Shown here in pieces: positions 10,923 to 20,618 of a stretch of 64,000 bases of DNA (position 1 is the stretch's first letter; each line of letters opens with the position of its first letter). A model generated the notes under the pieces. It worked only from the letters and a program-made list of their open reading frames with translations. It ran no database searches and was not told the origin of the DNA. Source of the stretch: Gracilaria vermiculophylla (taxonomy: Eukaryota > Rhodophyta > Florideophyceae > Gracilariales > Gracilariaceae); contig JAHNZQ020000004.1 of the NCBI GenBank assembly GCA_019155205.2, forward strand, positions 2,208,343 through 2,272,342. Direction: 5' to 3'. Both the position numbers and the translations under genes were made by a program.

Positions 10923-12784
10923 GAACCCTCAAGGTAACAGCGAAATCGCATGAGAGCAAAAACGAGTCCAAGAAGCTCGCGTTCGTTGGCAGTATAATTT
11001 TGCTCGGCCGCCGTCAGCTTGCGCGACGTGTACGCGATAACCCGATCAATGCCAGAATCGTCAAGTTGGGTCACGGTAGCGCCCACTCCTGTTTGCGAGG
11101 CATCGATTTGAACACGAAACGGTCTGTTCCAATCCGGAGGCATGAGAACAGGAGCGGTGACCAATGCGGACTTTAAATCGCGAAGGGCTGCAGATGCGGC
11201 GTCATCCCAGGCTCGAATGCCAATGCCCTTCTGTGTGAGACGAGTCAATGGGGCTGCTTGGGAAGAAAAGCGAGGAATGAAGCGGCGGAAGAACTGCACC
11301 AGGCCAACGAAACTGCGCAGCTCCGTTAGCGTCTGAGGGGTAGGCCGGTTTGTAATAACCTCCGTCTTGCCGGGATGAACGCGAATCCCAGCGCGACTGA
11401 CAATCAGTCCCAGGAACTCGGTTTCGGATTTCAAGAAATCACATTTCTTCGGAGACGCATAAAGCTTATGTTGTCGAAGCCGCTGCAGGACCGCACGGTC
11501 ATGGTCAAGATGCTCCTCACGTGTACGACTGTAGATCAGGATATCATCGATGTAAACCACTAGAAAGCGATCAATGTAGTCATGAAAAACTCTGTTCATG
11601 AGTCCCTGGAACGTAGCTGGAGAGTTACAAAGGCCCATGGGCATCACCAGATACTCGAATTGACCGTACTTGGTGTTGAATGCCGTCTTCTCGATGTCAC
11701 TGGGACGAAGGCGAATCTGATGAAAACCAGTCTTCATATCCAGCTTCGAAAAGTACGAGGCCTGGCCAAGCCTGTCAAACATCTCATCACATCGGGGAAT
11801 CGGTGCGCGGTTCCGTTTAGTGATACGGTTAAGCGCGCGGTAGTCAACGACCCCACGAAGCCCGTCGCTACTCTTCACAAAAAACAAAGGAGCCCCATAC
11901 GGCGAATGGCTCGGGCGGATCTTACCTGATTTCAACAGTTTGTCCACATAGTCACGAGCTGCAACCAGCTCTGCAGGAGACAGCTGATAGAGTGTACGGT
12001 ACGGCGGTTTGGACCCCGGCTGAATGTCAATGCTATGCTCGATATCGCGCTCAGGTGGCAGCCCTGCAGGCAGCTCGGATTGAAAAACGTCCTCGAACTC
12101 GTGCAAGATAGAGCGAAGATCCTCAACAGATGGAGAAAGAAGGGCTGGTTTCGGCTTGCGGGAAGCAGGGTCATTGGAAAGGCTGTTACAAGATGCGGCG
12201 CGACGAGAAACAGCATGGTATATCTTTGTGTCGCTTGGACACTTGCGAAGAAGCTTCCGGAACCGTTTCACGCCAAGCGATGTTACAAGCAGCGGCTGTA
12301 AGTGGGCAACAACCCTTGCCTTCAAAGCGTATCCACCAACTGAGATGAGTCGCTGCGCGTAGTCAGTGTCGGGGTTTTCGATGGCGTGCCAGGGCATGCC
12401 TAACAAGACGTCGTACCGGCAGTCGGCAACCAGCCAAGTCCCCGTAAACACGTAATCGCCGACTTGAACAGTCCCGCTGGCAAGTTCTGTGGCGATCTCA
12501 TTGGAACCGCGTTTAGAATGATTGACGTCCATCAAGGTAGGCGTAAATTGAAGGGAGTCTCTGTGCCGCTCCGCAAAACTGTGCGAAAGGACATTTGTAG
12601 TACAGCCATCATCCTTCAAGATCGAAACTGGGATGGAATTAAACGTTCCGTCCATAACAAGAAGCGGAACACACGGAGCACTACCGAGACCACTAGGTAG
12701 CTGCTCAGCAAACGGTACGTTTGAGACAAGGGGTCCTTCCGACGTGCAATACTTTGGTTGGGAAGGACCGTTTAGTTTTCCTCG
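10923..12784 (-). CDS. B1 pol part 1: protease, reverse transcriptase, RNase H
   Basis: The frame is open from 12784, just before the gag stop and in the -1 frame relative to gag, down to the assembly gap; the first Met is at 12655. Order: aspartic protease with VSILKDDGCTTNVLS (canonical D-S/T-G-A replaced by D-D-G-C) and DVLLGMPWH; linker; RT with YRALNRITKRNRAPIPR, FSKLDMKTGFHQIRL, VMPMGLCNSPATFQ and the catalytic YIDD in VVYIDDILIYS; connection FVGLVQFFRRFIP; RNase H beginning FRVQIDASQTGVGA with TANERELL. No stop or frameshift is visible. It would be made as a Gag-Pol fusion by -1 frameshifting. The protease motif is unusual but open. Confidence 0.92.
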
Positions 12785-12787
12785 TTA
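12772..12787 (-). promoter_or_regulatory. Putative -1 ribosomal frameshift window at B1 gag/pol junction
   Basis: On the minus strand the gag frame ends GAG GAA AAC TAA. The -1 frame has stops (TGA TAA) just upstream and opens as CGA GGA AAA CTA AAC. Any shift must therefore occur within about 12 nt, on GGAAAAC. B2 has the same arrangement at 22887-22905 with GGAAAAG. The heptamer is not a perfect X-XXY-YYZ site, so slippage is inferred from the frame geometry. Confidence 0.6.
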
Positions 12788-13620
12788 TCAGACCCTATGG
12801 TTTCGGCTTCAGCTAAGGTCGCAACCACGTTTGCAACGGCGGCGGAAGAGTGCGTATTCCTTGAGCGATGTTTATACGGACGACATCCAGGTTTGTGGCA
12901 CGTGAAACAGGCGTTGTTTTTGATATCTTCCAGGCGTTGCTTGGAGCGCGCACTTTGACGAACGTTAATGTTCCCGATGTCCATTGGTTCGGGAGCTCCA
13001 TTGTGTGAAGAGCCGCTGGCATTACTGCCACCGGATGAGCCCGCATGACTGCCACTAGATGAGCCACCAAGACTGAGACCCTCAAAGGCGGCTTCAACGC
13101 GCATGGCAATTTTTGTGGCTTCTTCGAAGTCGAAACAGTTTGCCTTACGAACTTCGAATTGAATTTTAGGGTTCAGCCCACTTACAAACTTGTCCCATTT
13201 CTCACTGGAAGTCATGTCCGGCACCGTCAAAACAATGTTCCGAAAGCGTGAAAGATAGTCTGCAACACTTCCGGTTTGTTTACAGGATCGAAGAGAGTCT
13301 CTTGCTCGGCGTTCATGATCCTCTGGCACAAATTCACGTCTGATAGCTTCGGTAAACTCCGTCCACGTCTGAGGCACAGTATTAGCCTTCACGACTGTGT
13401 ACCACCAAATTGCGGCCGTGTCTGTGAGCAAAGTAGTCGCAAAAGATATTCGATTCTCGTCACTCAGTACAACGTTTCCATTAGCAAGCTGAACGAGATT
13501 GAAATATTGATCTACTTTGTACAGCCAAGTGTTAACAATGAGAAAATCTCTATTGCCACTGAACACTTCCGGCTTATTCGGTTTCAGATTGATCGGCCCA
13601 GCGTTGGTTGCAGCGGCCAT
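12772..13620 (-). CDS. B1 gag, 282 residues
   Basis: Intact gag of the Ty3/gypsy Retrotrans_gag type. Residues about 10-180 hold the capsid-like core (PEVFSGNRDFLIVNTWLYKV, AAIWWYTVVKA, WTEFTEAIRREFVPED, GSVADYLSRFRNIV, FVSGLNPKIQFEVRK). A Ser/Gly-rich linker follows, then a zinc-knuckle-like motif near residue 245: C-x2-C-x4-C-x4-H (CFTCHKPGCRPYKH). The usual knuckle is C-x2-C-x4-H-x4-C, so His and the last Cys are swapped. The start ATG lies only 27 nt from the first base of the primer-binding site. The protein would assemble the particle and bind element RNA. Confidence 0.92.
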   Translation of the reverse strand: MAAATNAGPINLKPNKPEVFSGNRDFLIVNTWLYKVDQYFNLVQLANGNVVLSDENRISFATTLLTDTAAIWWYTVVKANTVPQTWTEFTEAIRREFVPEDHERRARDSLRSCKQTGSVADYLSRFRNIVLTVPDMTSSEKWDKFVSGLNPKIQFEVRKANCFDFEEATKIAMRVEAAFEGLSLGGSSSGSHAGSSGGSNASGSSHNGAPEPMDIGNINVRQSARSKQRLEDIKNNACFTCHKPGCRPYKHRSRNTHSSAAVANVVATLAEAETIGSDNEEN

Positions 13621-13630
13621 ATTGACAAAT

Positions 13631-13647
13631 GCACAGCGATGCTACCA
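13631..13647 (-). other. Primer-binding site of B1
   Basis: One base (C) inside the 5' LTR the minus strand reads TGGTAGCATCGCTGTGC. It is complementary to a tRNA 3' end of the form ..GCGATGCTACCA. An A1-U72 type acceptor (AGC...GCU-A-CCA) is characteristic of eukaryotic initiator tRNA-Met, so that is the likely primer. B2 has the same TGGTAGCATCGC at 22051. Confidence 0.75.
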
Positions 13648-13648
13648 G

Positions 13649-13851
13649 TTCAACAAGGGATGTAAGGTAATGGCAACTGGGTCGATGGCCCTTTTTACTG
13701 AGCCTGTACTGCTCTGCTGTGGGCTCTTAATTACGCCCCCATACCTATCCGTTCGCGCTCGTTCGCATATCGTCAACACAGTCCTAATTACACGACCGTT
13801 TTCATCACTGTGTCAGCGCCCCTTTGAAGGCATTCAAAGTGCTCTGTTGCA
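13649..13851 (-). repeat. 5' LTR of B1
   Basis: 203 bp, almost identical to 9775-9977; CATTG follows at 13852-13856. The + strand reads from TTCAACAAGGGATG to GCTCTGTTGCA. Confidence 0.92.
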
Positions 13852-13856
13852 CATTG

Positions 13857-14913
13857 CGTTTAAGATGTCTTGCGTACGGTCAATTTCCACTCCCTGTCGG
13901 GCTTTCACTTTAGATAGAATTGGCAGCGTAGTATATTTCTCAATCGGCAGCGCTATAAGAAGAGATCAGTACGGTTTATGTCCTATGAAGAGCTCCAGAG
14001 GCGTCCCGTATACTCTCGGTTCACCATTTTGGAGCCCGCATTACCGTAATGGTGCCTGATTGAGGATGCTATGAACGCACTCTGTCACGGCCGGTCAGTC
14101 ATTGGCTGTAAGTCTGAATTCGTAGAGCACTGCTCCGCAGGCTTTGAGAATTTTCCGGAATACGCGTTCTAGAGAACCGTTGGCCCAGGACACGTATGCG
14201 GTGGTGAAATTAAGGATGATTGGAGTAGACTTAGCTAAAATAGCTGTAAACTTTAGCAGATGTCTAGCAGGCAGACGAGCAGGCTGGTTGACATCAGGGT
14301 GCCGTTTGTTCTAGCTACAAAGACTTATCCATTATATAGCCAAACTAACAACCGTTAAATACAGTTGTACAACCGTTAAATCTAATTACAAGTAATGTTA
14401 ACACAGTTCAGTTCGACTGAGTCCATAGAATTCATAGAAATGGTGCTTAGTCTTCAGCTCCTCCGTCGCAGTCGCCATGAGTTCATTGTTAAAGTGAAAT
14501 TCTTGGTCCATTGCGCCAAATATCACGAATCAGGTAGCGACTGCATCTGCTGATGCTGCACTGTTTGTGGTGGGAAAGGGCCAGAGCCATGTAAAGGCAC
14601 TCAGGTCATCCCGCAATATTAAGATATAGAAATGCTTGGTCACACTGTCCTCCATATACAAGAAGTCGACGTAAACTCCTTCATTCGGGTTTTAACCGTG
14701 TAATGCGGAACCTAATGGCCTTTGGATAATCTCTCTGAAGCCTGTAGCGAGACATTGTAGGCAGTCCCGCACGAACGCATGTATAACACCAGTCATGCCG
14801 CACCATACAAAGTCTTTTCGCACCATGGTTTCCGTTGCATTCATTCCCATACGGCCAATCCTTTTACAGTGGGGTAGAACTATCATCTTCAGCTCGAGCT
14901 CCATAGCGTCCAC
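13857..14913 (-). pseudogene. Family C integrase remnant
   Basis: 14692-14913 encodes the integrase zinc-binding region (LPHCKRIGRMGMNATETMV, VWCGMTGVIHAFVRDCLQCL), an HHCC-type module with one His in altered context. Downstream the core begins GVYVDFLYMEDSVTKHFYIL (about 14620-14680). After many frame breaks NGEPRVYGTPLELFIGHKP appears (about 13975-14040), and the segment stops at the B1 insertion (QDILNA). Multiple stops show it is dead. It continues on the far side of B1 at 9769. Confidence 0.75.
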
Positions 14914-15393
14914 CGGAATCTACATACCTGGATCTTCATGCAACAGGCTAACTCAACCTTCTTTAAAGTGTCCAGGGGCATGATGATTCTTTTATGTGCT
15001 GCGTATTTCGTCGATGTCCGGACATTCCGCCTTATCTACAGGCAGTGTTATCTTTGCTGCTGTTTGTACCAAGTTACAGACTTTACATCTTCAGAGTGTA
15101 TGCTTGCAATATCCCTTTGTCCACCGTGTCAGGATGTTGGCAAACACGTTCTCATTGCCCGGTGTGAGTTCGATGGTGTACTCGAATCGGGACAAGAACA
15201 CTGCCCACCGTTGTATGCTAGCTATGATGCGCTAACCCAGTGAAGGCTGTAATGGCAGCGGCACGGAAACAAATAGAATCTTCCTGTGATCTGTATACAT
15301 ATGGACTGGGTTCTCATCTAGAAATAAAGAGTACAGCTTGTCAAGCATCTTCAAAATTGCGAAAGCCTCCTGCTAAAAAGTACTCCAATTGGC
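14914..15393. other. Family C interior, unresolved
   Basis: Lies between RNase H and integrase remnants of family C, where the RNase H end and a linker are expected. I see no uninterrupted conserved motif. Plus-strand frames here (14938-15243) are treated as shadows. Confidence 0.4.
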
Positions 15394-16552
15394 TCAAGCA
15401 CCTTTGAATACTTCACCAAGGAAGGCTAGGGGCTCATGGTCTTGGAGAGAGAATGGCTTGATCAGAGTATCTGGCTTTGCATACGTCACTACCTCTGATA
15501 AGTGATCATTTGAGGCTTCTTTACTTGTGCAGATTAAGTTTCCCTTCCTGGGGTATAATAAATACATGGCATTCCTAAAGCTGTCCTGTATATCCCGAAA
15601 CGCTTCTGCGTGCTCTTGGCCCCAAGATAGGTCGTCTAATTGCATTCCTTTGATGTTTTTCTTCTTTAGCCGCCCTGCTTTCTGGCACGCGGCTTCGAGC
15701 ACTTCATTAAGGGGCGCGGTTGGCCTGTCGGAATCTGGAATGGCTGTAGCCATTCACCGGCAAAAATGAACAAATTCATAGAGCTCCACGGCGGTGATCG
15801 CTTTGTGTATATTTTCATGCGCTTCGACTTTTGCGGGTTCCCTGGTGTATCCGTCGCCGTTGGCCAGTCATCCGCACCACTTGATCTCTTTTGCAAAGAA
15901 CTTGCTGTTTTCTTTGCAGAGATCTGCAATCCATTAGCGGCGCAAATCTCAAAGAACCCTCGCATTATATACAGTAAAATCTCCTCATCCTTTGCATAAA
16001 GATTGAAATCGTCTATCCGTGCTTTCAAGTTAGCCCGTAGTTCTTTGAAGAGCGGCTCAACTGAGGATCGGAAGTGGGAAGCTGTGTTTCTTAAACCCGG
16101 TATGACTCGTGTGGACAAATATATTCCATTTTGACAGACCACACTGCACACACCATATGATCTAGGGTGCCGCTGGAGTTGCCAGTATGCGTGCACGACG
16201 TCAACCACTGCGAAGCACCGGCTGTTAGTGAAGTCTTAAATCTCAGAGTCCAGGTGTGGCATTGGCCAGTCTTGCTTCGACGTTGCCGGATTCACTGATC
16301 GCAAATCAATTCAGCAGCAAACCTTCGCCTTCAAACCTATTTTGGGAACCTGCAATGGTGCTGCGTGCCATTCCGCGTTAGGACTCGGTACGAAAATACC
16401 AAGATCAACGGGCTTTGCCGTGTAGGCTTAAAGGAAGGGCCTTCGGGGGCGTGATACCGCCGCACCTTGACCTTCACAGGCCACTTATTTGAATCTAGCT
16501 TGATTTGCATGAGCGATATGTTGGTTGGGTCGGAATTCACCAGCCTTTGCAT
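15394..16552 (-). pseudogene. Family C reverse transcriptase and RNase H remnant
   Basis: 16337-16552 holds the RT entry (IKLDSNKWPVKVKVRRYHAP). 15666-16208 holds RT palm sequence (HAYWQLQRHPRSYGV, GLRNTASHFRSSVEPLF) and the catalytic region as ARIDDFNLYA, so the YxDD box has become RIDD. 15394-15753 continues with connection and RNase H (LSWGQEHAEAFRDIQ, FSLQDHEPLAFLGEVFKGA). The order RT-RNase H-integrase on - is kept, but frames break repeatedly. The style of the RT entry recalls gypsy elements I remember from oomycete genomes; this is from memory, not a search. Confidence 0.75.
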
Positions 16553-17424
16553 AAATTTGGCTTGAAATCGGCAAGTAGTTCTGACAGTTTCTTCGACCCA
16601 CCACGGGATATAAAATTTGCGCGTGCGTCACTTACCAATTTCACTAGGGCATCGTCAACTTCCTCAGGATTTCTATCGCCCAGATCATTGTATGCATTAC
16701 TCTCTTCCAGTTTATCGTCTCCTTCTGAGACGCAGCTGTGAAATGTGTCTCCGTCCATAGTTGCCGCAACTATGCCACGCGTAGCAGTACCTCCGCTCTT
16801 CGATTCGGCCGCTGATGCGTCTTGTACATTTATTATATAATCATTCTGATCGCAGGCTGCAGCCAGAAGTGCCTTACTTTCACATCCGATGGACTGTGAC
16901 AATATGCAGCATCTTTTCAAGCACTTCTACCCTGCAGGTGGCTTTCAGCGTTTTGAGATACTCAGTAAAGAGACCCCAGACTCGCTTTTTAGCCTCTTTC
17001 ATCGATATGTCCATCTTCACCTGATTGACAGTTTCTTCTATAGGGTCTAGGTCGTTTCTCTTGGGCTCAAAGCTTGCCTAATTTCGAATGCAATCTTTTA
17101 TATGATCATGCGCGAGAGCCCTCGTTGACTCAGCTTTGACCCATCCGGCTTGTAGAAACGCCTTAAGGAAAATGTCTTCAATTAACGCTCTGTAAGAGAT
17201 TAATGGATAATTAGCTCCTAGTTCGCAGTTTTTCTCTTCCATCTGCTTCTCATACAGCTCTCTTTTTATGAAATTGTGTAAAGCCTTGCGTTGAGACACC
17301 CTGAAGTTTCGGTGCTTCAATACATGACACAATGCTCTGGTGGACCTTATCGCTGCTAAAAGGATCTTGATTTAGAGTCATGTTTATGCAGCGCTGCCTA
17401 CGCGATTTTTTTAAAACAACAATT
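16553..17424 (-). pseudogene. Family C upstream region (protease/linker and gag-like remnants)
   Basis: 16537-16920 encodes an acidic linker ahead of RT (EEVDDALVKLVSDARANF, KKLSELLADFKPNL), as expected just before the RT entry. 17078-17332 encodes 84 residues with FIKRELYEKQMEEKN and SYRALIEDIFLKAFLQAGWV that I cannot assign; gag is the likely identity from position only. No protease motif is visible and no primer-binding site stands out next to the right LTR. Confidence 0.45.
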
Positions 17425-17666
17425 ACTGTTGCAACTCACGTTGCCAACTTGTTGCAAAACAGAGAAAAATGGATACTAAGGCTTTGCCTCCTGCTCCTCG
17501 GAGTATCGAGCTTTTCTTTACTCAGTTTTAATACATAGCCTCTTTGGAAAGGACCCTCGTGACCTTTGCCGCTCTTGTAATCAGTTAACAGCTAATTATC
17601 AGCTGTTAGTTTCCGATGCCCTTCAGAATTACGCGACCAATTGCTCTGCGCTACGTAATTGTGGCA
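17425..17666 (-). repeat. Right (5') LTR of family C
   Basis: Begins TGTTGCAACTCACGTTG and runs to about GTAATTGTGGCA. It aligns with 8959-9182 but with many substitutions and small indels. The right edge is uncertain by some tens of bases. Confidence 0.55.
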
Positions 17667-17751
17667 TAGGGAGTGTGGTAGTAATACTGTGACTACGTAC
17701 CAAGGGTGGTATGCGCTGCTCGCACGGCACATTGCCGATTGGGCTCCCTAG

Positions 17752-17805
17752 TGTCTATCTGACCAGCGACCTCATATGAGGTTAAATGACCTCATATGAG
17801 GTCAT
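17752..17805. repeat. Left inverted repeat and subterminal palindromes, piggyBac copy 1
   Basis: TGTCTATCTGACC is followed by ACCTCATATGAGGT and then a perfect GACCTCATATGAGGTC, separated by TAAAT. The right end (about 20560-20618) has two imperfect versions. Paired palindromes next to the termini look like transposase-binding sites. Confidence 0.75.
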
Positions 17806-17975
17806 TTCTAATTACTTTGCAATTAGGTGAAAACATTAAAACTTTTCCCAATATATTTTTGTTCTGATATCCTTATCATGTTGTCGACGCCGGCAGCGCT
17901 GAGCTGTGTCCACAACAACAAAGGGTGAATTGTGACTGTTACATCAATCAGAGCCGTCAACAACATTCGTAAACT

Positions 17976-20078
17976 ATGGCATCGTTCACTGATCCTCGCA
18001 GAACTACTGGAAAAACTGTCAATAGCCGCGCTAGCCTGATTACAAGTGACGCGGAATGTAAACGCTATTCTGTATCTTTGTGCAAGCCCTCAACGGGCAG
18101 AGTAATAGTTCAAAACGTTGATGTTCGCAGGATCAACAATCGAAGTCTCACATTCTTGACGCTAAACTTCAGTTTACCCAATCATGAGAAAGAAGTTACT
18201 ATACCTTTATCCAGTGTCAAACCCGGTACCGGTGTTCACGAGACCCTGAACGCTGCAGAAGAACACAATCAGTCGATCAGCGCGAATAACATCGAAACTG
18301 CTGAAGAAGAAGCGATTGTTACACCACCGAATATGCAAATTTGGCAAGAGCAGCCAGATGATCAAACTCTGCGTAAAATCTGCTAATCAACTTTTTTTCA
18401 TGGTCGGAAATGGGAAACTTGTGCGACGTTGAGTCCTCTGAATGGTTGTATGCAAATACATCAATGGAAAGTTATTGGTCCAGCAGGAGATTTTATCTCA
18501 CCACGTCACGTTCCTTCAGGAAGGACTTCATTGGATTTCTTTGTCTGGATGTGTCCCATGCCTCATTTTGCAATTTATCGTGAGCAGAACAAATATCCGA
18601 CTGGAAAGCAAAGGCGCTCGGAGGACGTCAGGAGGGGAAGTGCATAAATGTTTCGGCGTTCCCATTTTAATGATTCGTATTGAGTTTTCGAACAGACGCG
18701 ATCTTTGGAGCATTGAGCCTTTTTCTAAGTTCATTCTCCAACCTAAAATTGGGCTTGATATGTCACACAACCGATTTGAATCGCTTAGAAGTTGCATATG
18801 TTTTGGTGGAAATGGTTTGACTGAAGAGCAAGGAATCGTGAGATGGTCGTTTATAGCCGATTTTGTGAAAGCGGTCAATAATCGTCGCCGTTCTTTTTTC
18901 ACGCCATCACACGCTTTATGTGTTGACGAAGGAATGTCACGGTGGTACGGATTAGGAGATCGTTGGATTGATGTGGGGCTTCCACATTATACCGCATTGG
19001 ATAGAAAGCCCGAAAATGGCCTTGAAATGAAAGCTGTTTGTTGTGGACGAAGTGGTATAATGCTGAATATCGAACTCAATGTGGGTGCCAAAAATCTGGA
19101 ACAGTGTTTAGATTCGGATAATGCTCATGGAACGGGTATTCTACTCCGTATAGTACAACCTTGGTTTGCATCAGATCATTTGGTATACGCTGATTCTTTT
19201 TTGCACCCGGTAACACCGCTAAAGCACTCATACAAAAAGGGATGAGATTTACCGGAGTAATCAAAAATGCATCTCGAGAGTTTCATATGAAGCACTTCTC
19301 TGAAATCACTTTAAGGAACAGAGGAGACTTTATATCCATGATTTCAAAAGGAAGCGTCCCTTATAGTGACGTGATGGCCGTAATGTGGATGGATCGAGAT
19401 AGAAAATACTTTATTTCAACCTTGGGCACAGTTAATCCTGGTACTCCTATTGTTAGAGAGATATGGAGGCGGGAGGGAACTATTTCTAAGAAAATGGAAT
19501 TTGAGGTTGCAATTCCTGAGATTTGTGAAGAATAGTACAAAACATGTTCAATGATCGATCACCATAATAGATGCAGACAGGATGATTTAAATCTGGAAAA
19601 GAAAATAGAAGTGAAAGAATGGTCATTTCGAGTCAATTGCTATCATTTAGCAATTTGCATTGTGGATGCGTGGAAACTGTATAAGGCAGCAAATGGAAGC
19701 AGGAGCGTTAGAACTCCACATCCCTTTTATTGTGAGCTGGCGGATTAATTAATAGACAATACTCGGGACACCACTGGTTTAATGAAAAGAAATAAACCGG
19801 AAAATGAAAATAATATTGAACAGCTAATGTTTGCTGGCACGGGCTTGCATTTAATGCAAACCAACTGGAGAAGAAAAACAAAAAATGGAATGATTATAAA
19901 AGCTTTATATCAAGGACGATGCAATTATTGCATAGGTAATACGAAATCGAAGAATTTATGTTCTGGATGCTATTCAAGGAAAGAAAAAGAAGTGTTTTTA
20001 TGTCACACTGGTACGAACAGAGATTGTTTTATGAAACAAATTGAGGAGTATCACGGTAAAGAGAGGCATAGTATCTAA
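17976..20078 (+). pseudogene. piggyBac-like transposase, copy 1, broken
   Basis: About 700 codons of DDE_Tnp_1_7-type transposase. An N-terminal region (NVDVRRINNRSLTFLTLNFS) precedes LDFFVWM.MPHF and the core. The core has LWSIEPFSKF, MSHNRFESLRSCICF, CVDEGMSRWYGLGDRW (first catalytic Asp region), LDRKPENGLEMKAVCC, then VYADSF (second Asp) and FTGVIKNASREF. The C-terminus has a Cys-rich finger (CNYCIGNTKSKNLCSGC, later CHTG and EYHG). Breaks compared with copy 2: TAA at 18384, a one-base gain near 18578, a one-base loss in the T-run near 19200, and TAA at 19746. TAG at 19533 is also present in copy 2. It cannot make a full protein. Confidence 0.88.
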
Positions 20079-20618
20079 AAGAAATGTCAACAACATTGAC
20101 AACATTCGTTTTTTTAAGTAAAAATCAATATTTCAATGCAAATATTGAGCAAAAGTTCTTTTACCTTAAGCCCCCTACTAATTCAATCCGTGTTATTTTG
20201 ACTTGCTAGATTATTTAAACTCTATTACGAAACTACCCCTTTCACAGATGTCATCCTATTTTGTCTGCTGTTCAAATGGGTGTTGAAAACGTTCAGAGAG
20301 TATAAATATTTTTATAATTAGTCAAGCTCTCGAAGGAGTTTTTGAATTTTTAGAAACTCAGCGAGGTTCAAACTCAGAATTAGTTGCTTGCATGTAGTCT
20401 CATGACCACTGAGCTGCTGTGATAGCTCTAGGCGTGGTCTACAACTAATTATTGTTCACAGGCAATCGTGGATAACAGGTTTTTAAATTAAAAATTTCAA
20501 AACATTGGCCTACGGGTCAAATTCCAATTTTTTATTTTTAATTTTGCGTGATAGTGCGCTGACCTTATATAAGGTCAAATTGACCACATATGAGGTCAGC
20601 ACACCGGTCGGATAGACA

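Larger units (their letters stand above)
9775..13851 (-). mobile_element. Ty3/gypsy element B1, young and nearly intact, nested in family C
   Basis: A complete element: 203-bp LTRs at both ends that I find differing at only two positions, the target duplication CATTG (9770-9774 and 13852-13856), a primer-binding site and open gag and pol frames. The insertion lies in family C integrase, whose frame runs into both edges. Domain order gag-PR-RT-RNase H-[assembly gap]-IN-chromodomain places it among chromoviruses. The 100-N gap replaces the sequence from mid RNase H to late integrase. It is the only element here without a visible disabling mutation in the readable part. The LTR ends with AA rather than CA at its 3' edge. 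Confidence 0.9.
8959..17666 (-). mobile_element. Ty3/gypsy family C element, degraded, split by B1
   Basis: Two related terminal blocks in the same orientation, 8959-9182 (TGTGGCAACTCACG..) and 17425-17666 (TGTTGCAACTCACG..), share phrases such as ACATAGCCTCTTTG and are read as LTRs. Between them, on -, lie gag-like, RT, RNase H and integrase remnants. Integrase sequence runs up to 13857 on the right of B1 and resumes at 9769 on its left, so B1 inserted into this element. The LTRs differ at many sites and no clear target duplication is visible, so it is old. Outer boundaries are approximate. Confidence 0.7.
17752..20618 (+). mobile_element. piggyBac-like transposon, copy 1 (2867 bp)
   Basis: Terminal inverted repeats read TGTCTATCTGACC at the left and GGTCGGATAGACA at the right. 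Both are flanked by CTAG (17748-17751, 20619-20622), and neither flank has the TTAA typical of piggyBac. Just inside each end lie two copies of the 16-bp palindrome GACCTCATATGAGGTC or variants. The interior holds one decayed transposase gene. Copy 2 at 59711-62553 has the same ends and layout. CTAG is palindromic, so two copies cannot show whether it is target duplication or terminus. Confidence 0.85.

Noticed and set aside
10505..11176. Long plus-strand frame across the first assembly gap
   Set aside because: It exists only because the N run has no stops, and it is antisense to clear RT/RNase H and integrase coding sequence of B1.
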